64,000 nt of DNA, taken from Sphingomonas sp. 28-66-16. Its GTDB lineage: Bacteria > Pseudomonadota > Alphaproteobacteria > Sphingomonadales > Sphingomonadaceae. Below the pieces are notes generated by a model that was not told the DNA's origin, made no database searches, and saw nothing but the letters and a program-made list of their open reading frames with translations. Both the position numbers and the translations under genes were made by a program. Within the stretch, counting starts at the first letter, position 1; each line of letters opens with the position of its first letter. The stretch lies in contig NCGF01000023.1 in NCBI GenBank assembly GCA_002281485.1, positions 1 through 64,000 of the forward strand, in the 5' to 3' direction. Below, piece by piece: positions 53,836 through 62,264 of this stretch.

Positions 53836-54567
53836 TCACGCAACCGCTCTCTTGAGCCGATCGACCAGACGCGCGCGCGACGCCAGCGCGTCTGCCCGCC
53901 GGTCGGTGAGCACGTCGCGCGCGATGAAATGCCCGGTTAGGTGCAAGCCGTCGACGATGTCGGGCCAGTCGGCGCCGCCGCCGCTGCGCAAAAAGCGCGG
54001 CAGCCGGAGCAGCCGCGTCTCATGGCCCTGGGCCGCGCCCGCGCTCACCGCGCCGCCGCTGCGCGGGCTGACCCAACCGAGATTTCCGGTGCCACCGGTC
54101 ACCACGCAGCGCGCGAGATCGAGCCCGAATCCCAGTTCGGCGAGCAGCAACAGCTCGTAGCGGACCAGAGCGCTCGCCCAGCCGCGCGCCGCCGGCGCCG
54201 CCTCGACCGCCTCGAATACGGCGGTGAGGGCGTCGTGGAGCGCCGGATAGGCCTGGCTCTCGGGCAGGGCGGCGACCGTGAGCGTCGTCGTCCAGTCGAG
54301 CGCTGCCGCCGGCAGCGGCTGATCGAACAGCGGCGCGCGGCTGTGGATCAGCTCGACGGTCAGCGCGCTCAGCTGTTCTTCGGTGCGGGCACGCCAATCG
54401 CCGAGCACCGCGTTGGCGGGTTGCAGGATCGGCTTGATCCGGCGCGACCGCCCGCCGCGGACATAGCCGGGCAGGACACCGTGATCGCGGGTGAGCGCGC
54501 GGACGACGGCGCCGTGCTCGCCGTGCGCGCGGACGGACAGGATCAGGGCTTCGGCGCGCAGCTGCAT
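53836..54567 (-). CDS. recO: DNA repair protein RecO
   Basis: The 243-residue product has the N-terminal OB fold ([20 protein letters not shown], then [20 protein letters not shown]) and a helical C-terminal domain. The usual zinc cysteine cluster is not seen; only one Cys remains near [10 protein letters not shown], as in several alphaproteobacterial RecO. It helps load RecA on SSB-coated DNA. It follows the GT2 gene on the same strand. Confidence 0.9.
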   Translation of the reverse strand: MQLRAEALILSVRAHGEHGAVVRALTRDHGVLPGYVRGGRSRRIKPILQPANAVLGDWRARTEEQLSALTVELIHSRAPLFDQPLPAAALDWTTTLTVAALPESQAYPALHDALTAVFEAVEAAPAARGWASALVRYELLLLAELGFGLDLARCVVTGGTGNLGWVSPRSGGAVSAGAAQGHETRLLRLPRFLRSGGGADWPDIVDGLHLTGHFIARDVLTDRRADALASRARLVDRLKRAVA

Positions 54568-54616
54568 CGCTGCATCCTAGGGCACGGCGATCGAAAGATG
54601 AATCGCGACGCGATCG

Positions 54617-55528
54617 TCAGCGGCGAATTTTCCGGGCGACCGCCTGCAGGCCGAGTTGTTCGGTGGCGTGTTTGCCGAGCGCCATCGTCCGATCGAAGCC
54701 GCCGAGCGCCATCGTCGTGACGCGATTGGCGAGCGACGCGCGCAGCAGCAACAGGTCGATGCAGCCAATCCCGCCGGTCGCGAACTGGCGCTTGTGCTGG
54801 CCGTCGCCCTCGGTGAAATCGAACCGCCGCAGCCGTTCCTCGGCAAACAGATCGCGCATCGCCTCCATCTGCAGCACGCCGCCGGGCGAGAGATCGTTGA
54901 ACGCCGGATCGTGGCCGACATGGTCGTAGCGAACGACCCCGCCGTTGATCGGGCAATAGAGATAGGCGGCCGGCTCACCGGCGACATAGAGGAGCCATGC
55001 GCGCACCGAATCGGCGGCCGCTTGCGTCGCCATCGACCGCAGAAACGCCTCGTCATCGGGCAAGCCGCCCCCCAGCAACCGCTCCTGATAGGTGCGCAGC
55101 GAAATGCGCCGCGCGACGTCATGAAACGCGGCGATCTCGTCGGGGGTGCGGAAACGCCGGATATCCAGCGACCCGCCCGAAACCTCGGCGAGCTTGCGCG
55201 CCTTGCGCCGGATCGACGACCGCGTATTGCCCGACAGGCCCGCCAGATAGGCATCGAAGCCGATCGAGAGATCGACATAATGGCGCGTATAGTGCTGGCG
55301 GACAAAGGCGATCATCCCACCGCCGGCATAGGCCATCGCATCGCGCCGATCGGCGGGCAGCGAGGTGATCGCATAGCCATGCGCCGCCCGGTCGAGCGGC
55401 GGCAGCACCGGCAGCCGCCCCTCCATCGCGTCGTCGAGCGACAAGGGCACGCGCACGAGCTGGCGCTGGATCGCCATCAGCGTCCGTGCACCGACCTGAA
55501 AGCGCAGCGGCAGCGGCACCGCGGTCAT
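54617..55528 (-). CDS. FemAB/CelD-like GNAT acyltransferase
   Basis: The 303-residue product has the BioF2-like GNAT_6 fold: FDAYLAGLSGNTRSSIRRKA, then PGGVLQMEAMRDLFAEERL and FTEGDGQHKRQFATG, a signature seen in CelD/BcsL cellulose or exopolysaccharide acyltransferases. It could add an acyl group to a cell-surface polymer, or aminoacyl groups as FemAB do. Its start overlaps the deacetylase stop by four bases. Confidence 0.82.
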   Translation of the reverse strand: MTAVPLPLRFQVGARTLMAIQRQLVRVPLSLDDAMEGRLPVLPPLDRAAHGYAITSLPADRRDAMAYAGGGMIAFVRQHYTRHYVDLSIGFDAYLAGLSGNTRSSIRRKARKLAEVSGGSLDIRRFRTPDEIAAFHDVARRISLRTYQERLLGGGLPDDEAFLRSMATQAAADSVRAWLLYVAGEPAAYLYCPINGGVVRYDHVGHDPAFNDLSPGGVLQMEAMRDLFAEERLRRFDFTEGDGQHKRQFATGGIGCIDLLLLRASLANRVTTMALGGFDRTMALGKHATEQLGLQAVARKIRR

Positions 55529-56481
55529 GCCGCCCGCTCCGAGACGAGGTTCGACCAGAGCTGTTCGGCCTGACGCCAGCGCAACCGCGCCGCGCTGGGC
55601 CCGAGCGGCGCATCCTGGTGCCCGAGTGCCAGCACCGGCCGATCGGCGAAATGCTGGGTCGGCAAGCTGTCACGCCGTTCATCGAGCAAGGCACAGAGCG
55701 CGTCGAAGCGGCGGACATGGACACCATTGGGGCTGGTACCCGCCCGGTTGGCGAGCTCGAATCCGTGATTGACGATCGTGACGACGGCATGCTGCTCGGC
55801 AACGGCATGATCGAGCGCGGCCCGCATCTCACCGACCGACAGCGCACAGATCTGGAAATTGCGCATCGACCCCGGCCTTTCCTCGATCAGCGTCACGGGA
55901 ACCTCGATCAACCCGCCGAAGGCGATCGGCGCGATCTGCTCGACCGGCAGGCTGATCGCGCTTGGCCGCGGATGCGCCGATCCGTTGTGGCTGCTGTCAT
56001 ACTCGAAACCGAGCGTCGACAGCGCCGCGATCGTATCGTCATTGGCGCCATAGCTGCCCGCGCGAAAAGCGATCGGCATCTTCGCACCCGCTGCCACCAG
56101 CATGTCGCGCGCGCCCGCAATCAGTCCCTGCTGGTCGTCGAAACTATAGTCGACCAGCTCGAACAGGCCATAGGACGCCCCGCCATCGCCGCGCCGCGCC
56201 TTGGTCCAGCAAGGGTGGAGATGAAGCTGCACACGCTGGCCGCCCTCCTGAATCGTGTCGACGATCCGCTTGATCGGATCGAGGCCATAGAGCAGCGCCG
56301 GCATCGGATCGACGAAGAACGACGCCTTCAAGCCATGGCGCGCCAGCATCTCGAGCTGATAGCTGACGCCAACGCCCGCCGGCTCGAACGAGCGTTCGTA
56401 CAGCGTGTCGAGATCGAGCCCGTCGACGTGATGACGCCAGACGATTTCGGTATCGACGGTCAGGAAAACCGGGGTTGCCAT
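55525..56481 (-). CDS. Polysaccharide deacetylase family protein
   Basis: The 318-residue product has the NodB-like fold: FLTVDTEIVWRHH with TVDTE, ASFFVDPMPALLYGLD, VQLHLHPCWTKARRG with the His-x-His metal site, then IAFRAGSYGANDDTI. It likely removes acetyl or related groups from a surface glycan. Gene order deacetylase-acyltransferase with four-base overlap suggests they modify the same polymer. Confidence 0.87.
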   Translation of the reverse strand: MATPVFLTVDTEIVWRHHVDGLDLDTLYERSFEPAGVGVSYQLEMLARHGLKASFFVDPMPALLYGLDPIKRIVDTIQEGGQRVQLHLHPCWTKARRGDGGASYGLFELVDYSFDDQQGLIAGARDMLVAAGAKMPIAFRAGSYGANDDTIAALSTLGFEYDSSHNGSAHPRPSAISLPVEQIAPIAFGGLIEVPVTLIEERPGSMRNFQICALSVGEMRAALDHAVAEQHAVVTIVNHGFELANRAGTSPNGVHVRRFDALCALLDERRDSLPTQHFADRPVLALGHQDAPLGPSAARLRWRQAEQLWSNLVSERAA

Positions 56482-56550
56482 ACCTCCGTCTACCCGAGCC
56501 GGGTGAACAATTTCCGAATCCCGCCCATTACAAAGTGTTGCTGATGCCGC

Positions 56551-58473
56551 TCAGCGCGCGTGGAAGAAATCGTAGATGCCTTGCGCCATCGCGGTCGACA
56601 CCCCGGGCGCCCGCTGCAGATCCTCGAGGCTGGCGTTGCGAACCGCGCGGGCGGTGCCGAAATGCATCAACAGCGCCTTCTTTCGCGCCGGCCCGATGCC
56701 GGGCACGTCGTCGAGCGGACTCGCGCCGATCGCCTTTGCGCGCTTCGCGCGGTGGGCACCGATCGCGAAACGATGCACCTCGTCGCGCAGCCGCTGGAGA
56801 TAGAACAGCACCGGTGCGTTGACCGGCAGCTGAAATTCGCGGCCGTCCATCAAGTGGAACACTTCGCGACCGTCGCGGCCATGATGCGGCCCCTTGGCGA
56901 TGCCGACCAGGCAGACATCCTCGATGCCCAGTTCCTCGAGCGCATCCTTGACCGCATTGAGCTGGCCGCGCCCCCCGTCGATCAGGACGAGATCGGGCCA
57001 GTCGCCGGCATCGCGATCGGGGTCCTCGTCCCGAGCGCGGGCGAACCGCCGCTGAAGCACTTCGCGCATCATGCCGAAATCGTCGCCCGCGATCGTTTCG
57101 GGCCGCTTGATGTTGAACTTGCGATACTGGCCCTTGCGGAACCCCTCCGGCCCCGCGACGACCATCGCGCCGAGCGCGTTGGTGCCCTGGATATGGCTGT
57201 TGTCGTAGATCTCGATGCGGTCGGGCGGCTCGCCCAAGCCGAACAGTTCGGCGACCTCGCGGAGCAGTTTCGCCTGCGTCGTGCTCTCGGCAAGCCGCCG
57301 TTCGAGCGCCTCCTCGGCATTGCGCTTGGCCTGATCGAGCAAGCGCCGTCGCACCCCGCGCTGCGGCACCGACAGTTCGACCTTACGCCCCGCCTGATTG
57401 CTCATCACCTCTGCGAGCAACGCCGCCTCGGGCAGATCGCGATCGACGAAGACGGTGCGCGCGGGGGGCACCTCCTCATAGAATTGGGTCAGAAACGCGC
57501 TCAGCACCTCTTCCTCGGGCACATCATTGGTGTGCGCCGGGAAAAAGCTGCGATGCCCCCAGTTCTGGCCGCCGCGAATGAAAAACGCCTGGATGCCGAT
57601 CACGCCGTCGCGATTGGCGAGCGCGAAGATATCGGCATCGCCCACCCCCTCGGCATTGATCGCCTGGCTGCCCTGGATGAAGGTGAGCGCGCGCAGCCGA
57701 TCGCGCAGGATCGCCGCGAGTTCGAAATCCATCGCTTCGGCCGCCGCCTCCATCTGCTTGCCGAGCTTGGCCTGGACCTCGGTCGACTTGCCCGCCAGGA
57801 ACGCCTTGGCGTCCGCGACCAGCTCGGCATAATCCTCGGCGCTGATCCGCCCCACGCACGGCGCCGAGCAGCGCTTGATCTGATACAGCAGGCACGGCCG
57901 GTCGCGGCGCTTCATGAAGGCGTCGGTGCACGACCGCAGCAGGAACAGCTTCTGCAACGCATTGAGCGTGGTGTTGACCGATCCCGCGCTGGCGAACGGC
58001 CCGTAATAATTGCCCTTCGCGCGGCGCGCGCCGCGATGCTTCTGGATGCGCGGAAAATCATGATCGGACCGCAACAGGATGAACGGGAACGACTTGTCGT
58101 CGCGCAGCAGCACGTTGTACGCGGGGCGATAGCGCTTGATCAGCTGCGCTTCGAGCAGCAGTGCCTCGGCTTCGTTGTTGGTGGTGACGATCGTCATCGA
58201 GCGGGTCTGGGCGACCATCCGCTGCAACCGTTTCGGCAGCCGATCGACCTGGGTGTAATTGGTCACGCGACTGCGCAGCGCGCGCGCCTTGCCGACATAG
58301 AGCACATCGCCGCGGACATCGTGCATCCGGTAGACGCCCGGCTTGATCGGCAGCGTGGCCAGCACGTTTCGGATCACCGCGATGCCCGCATCGAGATCGG
58401 GCGCATCGCCGCCACGGAGCGTATAGGTTGCCTTGTCTTCGTTGAATCGGGTCGGAGAATTGGGGTCGCTCAT
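56551..58473 (-). CDS. uvrC: UvrABC system protein C
   Basis: The 640-residue product has the GIY-YIG domain (LPIKPGVYRMHDVRGDVLYV, then GKARALRSRV), the UVR motif around AEDYAELVADAKAFLAGKST, the RNase H-like 5' nuclease (IEIYDNSHIQGTNALGAMVV; LVLIDGGRGQLNAVKDALEE) and a C-terminal helix-hairpin-helix pair (DDVPGIGPARKKALLMHFGT). It makes both incisions in nucleotide excision repair. It is complete. Confidence 0.96.
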   Translation of the reverse strand: MSDPNSPTRFNEDKATYTLRGGDAPDLDAGIAVIRNVLATLPIKPGVYRMHDVRGDVLYVGKARALRSRVTNYTQVDRLPKRLQRMVAQTRSMTIVTTNNEAEALLLEAQLIKRYRPAYNVLLRDDKSFPFILLRSDHDFPRIQKHRGARRAKGNYYGPFASAGSVNTTLNALQKLFLLRSCTDAFMKRRDRPCLLYQIKRCSAPCVGRISAEDYAELVADAKAFLAGKSTEVQAKLGKQMEAAAEAMDFELAAILRDRLRALTFIQGSQAINAEGVGDADIFALANRDGVIGIQAFFIRGGQNWGHRSFFPAHTNDVPEEEVLSAFLTQFYEEVPPARTVFVDRDLPEAALLAEVMSNQAGRKVELSVPQRGVRRRLLDQAKRNAEEALERRLAESTTQAKLLREVAELFGLGEPPDRIEIYDNSHIQGTNALGAMVVAGPEGFRKGQYRKFNIKRPETIAGDDFGMMREVLQRRFARARDEDPDRDAGDWPDLVLIDGGRGQLNAVKDALEELGIEDVCLVGIAKGPHHGRDGREVFHLMDGREFQLPVNAPVLFYLQRLRDEVHRFAIGAHRAKRAKAIGASPLDDVPGIGPARKKALLMHFGTARAVRNASLEDLQRAPGVSTAMAQGIYDFFHAR

Positions 58474-58556
58474 GATGCGCCCGATCTAGGCGCGCGGCGC
58501 GCGTCAGACCAGATGGCGCGCGCGATCTTCGTGCGACGTTGCCGCTCGCCCAAAGT

Positions 58557-58586
58557 CGCTACCCGCCGACACCGCAGCGGGTAGCG
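58557..58586 (-). terminator. Hairpin terminator near uvrC start and small exported gene
   Basis: A perfect ten-base stem CGCTACCCGC ... GCGGGTAGCG with a ten-base loop, just past the small exported gene stop on the minus strand. The tail is ACTTTG, so termination is probable but not ideal. Confidence 0.6.
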
Positions 58587-58593
58587 TCGCCGG

Positions 58594-58935
58594 TTACTTG
58601 ATCGCGGCGAGGTCGGTGGCGACCTTGGTCAGCACTTCGTCGCTGATCTGGCCTTGCGACAGCGGCTGAAGCTGCTTGAGGGTCATCGACTTGAACTGGT
58701 CGTAAGCGGGATGCGCGGTCATGCCGGGAATATCGGCATCGAGCACTGCCTTGGCGGCGGGATCGGCGACGATCGTTTCGATCGGCGTATCGAGCGAGAA
58801 TTTGGCGGCACCGGGAACGGCAGCGGTCGCGGACGGCGTGGCGTCGGCAGTCGGCGCTGTCGCATCGGCGGTCTGGGCAAGAGCGGGGGCGGCAGTCAGC
58901 GTGATCAGCGCAGCAGCGCAAGCGATAAGCTTCAT
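58594..58935 (-). CDS. Small exported hypothetical protein
   Basis: The 113-residue product has a signal peptide (LIACAAALITLTAAPALA), a Thr/Ala/Asp-rich linker (ADATAPTADATPSATAAV), and a compact C-terminal region FSLDTPIETIVADPAAKAVL, then DADIPGMTAHPAYDQF and SMTLKQLQPLSQG. The IETIVADPAAKAVLDADIPG pattern is one I know from periplasmic proteins in sphingomonads. Function unknown. It is upstream of uvrC on the same strand but separated by a hairpin. Confidence 0.7.
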   Translation of the reverse strand: MKLIACAAALITLTAAPALAQTADATAPTADATPSATAAVPGAAKFSLDTPIETIVADPAAKAVLDADIPGMTAHPAYDQFKSMTLKQLQPLSQGQISDEVLTKVATDLAAIK

Positions 58936-59054
58936 CGAAGGAGCATCCTAACAGGGCATCGGGCATGATTCGCCCGCGCTCATCACACTCCAGAATTGCG
59001 GCAATATCTAGCCCGGCGCAGCCAATCCGGCGCAATCTGCGCCCGACAGGGCGC

Positions 59055-59600
59055 TCAATTGAGCCGCGCCAGACCCGCGATCGTCCGGTCGACGAGTGGC
59101 TTGTCGGCATCGGCGCCGTGCTTGTCTGCGATGATCGATGCCGCCGCCCGCGTCGCCGCATCGGCGGCGCGCGCGCGAACTTCGGCAATCGCCCCGCGTT
59201 CGGCGGCTGCGATCTTGTCCTCGGCCATCCGCGCCCGGCGCGCCATCAGGTCGCTCGCATCCGATTCGGCCTTGGCGACCAGCAGCTTGGCCTCCGCCTC
59301 GGCCTGGGCGATGATCGCGGCGGCGTCGCCGGCGCTGGCCGCAGTGCGGCGCCGCGCATCGGCGAGCAAAGCTTCGGCTTCGGCACGGATCGACTTGGCC
59401 TCGTCGAGCTGGCGCCGGGTATTGGCGATGCGCGCATCGAGCGCCTCGGTAATCTTCTGCGGCGCCTTGGCAACGAACACGGCGAGCAGGAGAAAAATCG
59501 TCAGGCCGACATACACCCAGCCCTCGGCACCGAGACCGAGCAACGTCGGGCCTTCTTCGTGACCGGCCGCTTCGGCGGCCATGAGCAGGAAAGTGATCAT
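59055..59600 (-). CDS. atpF: ATP synthase F0 subunit b
   Basis: The 181-residue product has an N-terminal membrane helix (VYVGLTIFLLLAVFVAKAPQ) and a long alanine-rich helical stalk. It forms the peripheral stalk joining F0 to F1. It follows the b' gene by 12 bases and is the last gene of the F0 operon. F1 genes (atpH, A, G, D, C) are not in the window, as usual for this order. Confidence 0.92.
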   Translation of the reverse strand: MITFLLMAAEAAGHEEGPTLLGLGAEGWVYVGLTIFLLLAVFVAKAPQKITEALDARIANTRRQLDEAKSIRAEAEALLADARRRTAASAGDAAAIIAQAEAEAKLLVAKAESDASDLMARRARMAEDKIAAAERGAIAEVRARAADAATRAAASIIADKHGADADKPLVDRTIAGLARLN

Positions 59601-59612
59601 CGGGTCAGCCTC

Positions 59613-60098
59613 TTATGCCAGCGCCGCGCGGGCAGCCGCCGCCGCATCGGTTTCGGCCGGACGCGTCCCTGTCAGCTTCTCGACGATCGCCGACGCTGCT
59701 TCGGCCGCCACCGTCTCGATTTCCGCGAGCGCGCGGGTGCGCGCCGCGTCGAGCGAGGCCTGCGCCGCGGCCGCCTTGGCATCGAGCGCGAGATTGGCCG
59801 CCGCCAGTTTAGCTTCCACCGACGCCGTCGCCGACTGGCGCGCGGCGGCGAGCTGGGACCGCGCCGCCTCCTGGGCGGCCGCGACCCCGGCGTCATAATC
59901 CTCGCCGAGCTGGGTTGCTTCGGCCTGCGCCTTCTCTGCGGTGGCGAGATCACCCGTCATCTGATCTTCACGCGCCGTCATCACCTTGCCGAGCTTCGGC
60001 AAGGTGAGCTGGACGATGCCGAAATACAGGATCGCGAAAAAGATCGCGAGCCAGATCAGCTGTGGCCAGACGACGGTGGCAAAATCGAATTGTGGCAT
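59613..60098 (-). CDS. atpF': ATP synthase F0 subunit b'
   Basis: The 161-residue product (MPQFDFATVVWPQLIWLAIF, then FAILYFGIVQLTLPKLGKVM) has the b' N-terminal helix. A long Ala/Gln/Glu coiled-coil stalk follows. With b it forms a heterodimeric stalk as in alphaproteobacteria and chloroplasts. It sits 31 bases downstream of atpE. Confidence 0.93.
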   Translation of the reverse strand: MPQFDFATVVWPQLIWLAIFFAILYFGIVQLTLPKLGKVMTAREDQMTGDLATAEKAQAEATQLGEDYDAGVAAAQEAARSQLAAARQSATASVEAKLAAANLALDAKAAAAQASLDAARTRALAEIETVAAEAASAIVEKLTGTRPAETDAAAAARAALA

Positions 60099-60129
60099 GA
60101 ATCCCGCCCTTTACGGAGAGTGGCGAGTC

Positions 60130-60354
60130 TTACGAGAAGGCGAGCGCGAGCGCGACGACGGCCGCGATCAGGCCGAGCGCCTCGGTCACCGCGAAACCGA
60201 AGATCAGGCGGCCGCCCATCTTGGCGTCAGCTTCCGGATTGCGCAGCGCGCCGTTGAGATACTGACCGAAGATCGAGCCCACGCCGATCGCTGCCAGACC
60301 CGCACCAATCGCTGCAAGACCTGCACCGATAACCTTTGCCGAACCAACGTCCAT
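60130..60354 (-). CDS. atpE: ATP synthase F0 subunit c
   Basis: The 74-residue proteolipid has two membrane helices with an alanine/glycine-rich first helix (GAGLAAIGAGLAAIGVGSIF) and polar loop RNPEA. The second helix has the ion-binding Glu in FAVTEALGLIAAVVAL. It forms the rotor ring. ATG at 60354 with GAAAGG upstream is preferred over a TTG at 60369. Confidence 0.96.
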   Translation of the reverse strand: MDVGSAKVIGAGLAAIGAGLAAIGVGSIFGQYLNGALRNPEADAKMGGRLIFGFAVTEALGLIAAVVALALAFS

Positions 60355-60395
60355 AGTAAAACCTTTCAAGTTAAATCAGTAGTTTATGGGTAAAC

Positions 60396-61145
60396 TTAGT
60401 GAAGATTGATCGCATCGTTCAGATAGAGCGAGGCGAGCAGCGCGAAGACATAGGCCTGCACCACCGCGATCAGCACCTCGAGCGCCGACAGCGCGACGTT
60501 GACCGCGAGCGGCAGCACGCCGAACACATAAGGGAGCGCCCCGAACGACCCCAGCGCGACGACGAAGGTGCCGAACACCTTGAGCAGCACGTGCCCGGCG
60601 GTCATGTTCGCGAACAAACGAATGGCCAGCGTGAACGGGCGGCTGAGAAAGCTCAGAAACTCGATCGCTGCGACGAACATCGCCAGCGGCAGAAACGTGT
60701 CCTTCGGCCAGAACAGCGAGAAGAAATGCAGGCCGTGATTGGCGAAACCGACGATGACGACGATCACGAACACCAACAGCGCGAGCCCGAAGGTGACGAC
60801 GATATGGCTGGTCGGGGTGAACGCCCCGACCCAGGGAATCAGGCCGAGCAGGTTGCAGACCAGCACGAAGATGAAGATCGAGAACAGCAACGGCGCGAAC
60901 CGGCGGCCCTTGGGACCGACATTCTCGTCGAGCATGTTCTGCACGAAATCATAAAGATATTCGACCGCCGCCTGCATCCGCCCGGGCACGAGCTGCGGCT
61001 TGGCGGTGCCGACGAACAGGAAGATCGCGATGCCGACCACTGCGATCGCCATCCACAGCGACGAATTGGTGAACGATGCATCATAGCCCGCGATATCGAG
61101 CGGCTTGTACACCTTCAGCGCAAACTGTTCCATCGGGCCGGCCAT
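60396..61145 (-). CDS. atpB: ATP synthase F0 subunit a
   Basis: The 249-residue protein begins MAGPMEQFALKVYKPLDIAG and has the family segments LLSIF-like helix 3 and SRPFTLAIRLFANMTAGHVL with the essential Arg (RLFAN). LIAVVQAYVFALLASLYLND ends it. It forms the proton half-channels next to the c-ring. Start at 61145 was chosen because the family begins near here. Confidence 0.95.
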   Translation of the reverse strand: MAGPMEQFALKVYKPLDIAGYDASFTNSSLWMAIAVVGIAIFLFVGTAKPQLVPGRMQAAVEYLYDFVQNMLDENVGPKGRRFAPLLFSIFIFVLVCNLLGLIPWVGAFTPTSHIVVTFGLALLVFVIVVIVGFANHGLHFFSLFWPKDTFLPLAMFVAAIEFLSFLSRPFTLAIRLFANMTAGHVLLKVFGTFVVALGSFGALPYVFGVLPLAVNVALSALEVLIAVVQAYVFALLASLYLNDAINLH

Positions 61146-61155
61146 GTCGGTCGCC

Positions 61156-61479
61156 TTACTTCCTGTTGTCGCTGGTGGGGTCGGCGTCGAACTGCGACGA
61201 TGTCTGCATCGCGCGATAGACGCCGGCGGCAAAGCCGAACACCAGCATGATGATCATGGCCCAGGGCTTTGACCCAAGACCGGTGTAATTGTCGATGCCC
61301 CAGCCGATCGCCGTCGACACCAGCACCAGGCCGACGAATTCGATACCGATCGCCCAGCCCTTGTTTTCGGATGCCGTCGCCGCCGAATGGCCGGCGACTT
61401 CATGCTCTGCCTTCGCACGCGCAATTCGGGCCGCAAGATCATCGGGTCCGTTCTGGCGATCGTCAGCCAACGCGAGCAC
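61156..61479 (-). CDS. atpI: AtpZ/AtpI-family ATP synthase assembly protein
   Basis: The 107-residue product has a charged N-terminal part (ARIARAKAEHEVAGHSAA) and two hydrophobic helices (GIEFVGLVLVSTAIGWGID, then WAMIIMLVFGFAAGVYRAM). It fits the AtpZ/AtpI group that helps assemble the c-ring or handles Mg/Ca ions. It heads the F0 operon and lies ten bases before atpB. Confidence 0.88.
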   Translation of the reverse strand: MLALADDRQNGPDDLAARIARAKAEHEVAGHSAATASENKGWAIGIEFVGLVLVSTAIGWGIDNYTGLGSKPWAMIIMLVFGFAAGVYRAMQTSSQFDADPTSDNRK

Positions 61480-61559
61480 ATCCTGATAAGAAAACGCCGC
61501 CGCGCAACGAGCGGGCGACGAAAAGCACCGGCTGGCCGAAGCCCCCGATGCGGGGTCCG

Positions 61560-61586
61560 TTTAGAAAGGGGGGGCAGCCAAGTCAA
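61560..61586 (-). promoter_or_regulatory. Possible promoter of the F0 operon
   Basis: On the minus strand TTGACT at 61586-61581 is followed, after about 15 bases, by TCTAAA at 61565-61560, about 80 bases ahead of atpI. The -35 box is good and the spacing is short, so the call is weak. A GC-rich hairpin lies just upstream. Confidence 0.3.
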
Positions 61587-61639
61587 CCGCGCGCATCCCC
61601 GGCGGGATGCCGGCCGGGGAGGCGTTTGGCGATGCCGCG

Positions 61640-62035
61640 TCAGACGCAGCGTGGATCGCGCTCGGGCGGGGCCTCGGTACGCGTCTTCCAGCTGCCGTCG
61701 GGGGCCTGATATTTCTCGCCCGGAACGGTCTTGGCGATCAGGTTGCAGCCGCTGGTGAACGCGAACTGCTCGACCGTCGCGCTGGCGGCGGCGCTGCGCG
61801 TATAGGCGGCCTTGCGCTGGATGTTGATGTTGTTGACGAGCGCGCGGAGCGACTCAGTTTCGGTACCGACGATGCCGAGATAGCCGTCGGTCCGTTCGCC
61901 GACCAGCCCTTGCGCGCGTGCCGCCTGATAGGCGGGATCGCGCTGCGCCATCGCGGCGGTGGCGATCATCGCCGCCCCTGCGAAGATCAGGCTGCCGACG
62001 AACCGCCCGGTCGATGTACTTGAAAACTGGGTCAT
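61640..62035 (-). CDS. ydbL: YdbL/DUF1318 family periplasmic protein
   Basis: The 131-residue product has a signal peptide (VGSLIFAGAAMIATAAMA) and the DUF1318 core: AQGLVGERTDGYLGIVGTET, then ALVNNINIQRKAAYT. The C-terminus has a Cys pair (SGCNLIAK, DPRCV). YdbL in E. coli is encoded with YdbH and YnbE, as here. Its ATG overlaps the ynbE stop by one base (TGATG). Confidence 0.92.
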   Translation of the reverse strand: MTQFSSTSTGRFVGSLIFAGAAMIATAAMAQRDPAYQAARAQGLVGERTDGYLGIVGTETESLRALVNNINIQRKAAYTRSAAASATVEQFAFTSGCNLIAKTVPGEKYQAPDGSWKTRTEAPPERDPRCV

Positions 62036-62217
62036 CAGAAAATCTCCGGGTTGCTCTGAATGAGCGCTTTGGCCTCGCCATCGAGTCGGTAGACGACCTG
62101 CTGCGTGATGTTGATGTTGAGATTGATCACGATCGGCTTGTCGGGCGCCGTGACGTTCACGCACCCGGCGGGCAATCCCGCCAGAGTGCCCAGCGCCATG
62201 ATCAACATTCTCTTCAT
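62035..62217 (-). CDS. ynbE: YnbE-like outer-membrane lipoprotein
   Basis: The 60-residue lipoprotein starts MKRMLIMALGTLAG and has lipobox PAGC. VTAPDKPIVINLNINITQQV is the YnbE family core. E. coli YnbE (about 61 residues) is a partner of YdbH in envelope phospholipid transport, stacking beta strands as a bridge to the outer membrane. An AAAGG site precedes 62217. An ATG at 62268 overlapping the ydbH stop by four bases is also in frame and would add 17 residues. Confidence 0.85.
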   Translation of the reverse strand: MKRMLIMALGTLAGLPAGCVNVTAPDKPIVINLNINITQQVVYRLDGEAKALIQSNPEIF

Positions 62218-62264
62218 CCCGCCTTTGGTCGACCGACCGACTGGCTTCGTCAATTCGATATCAG

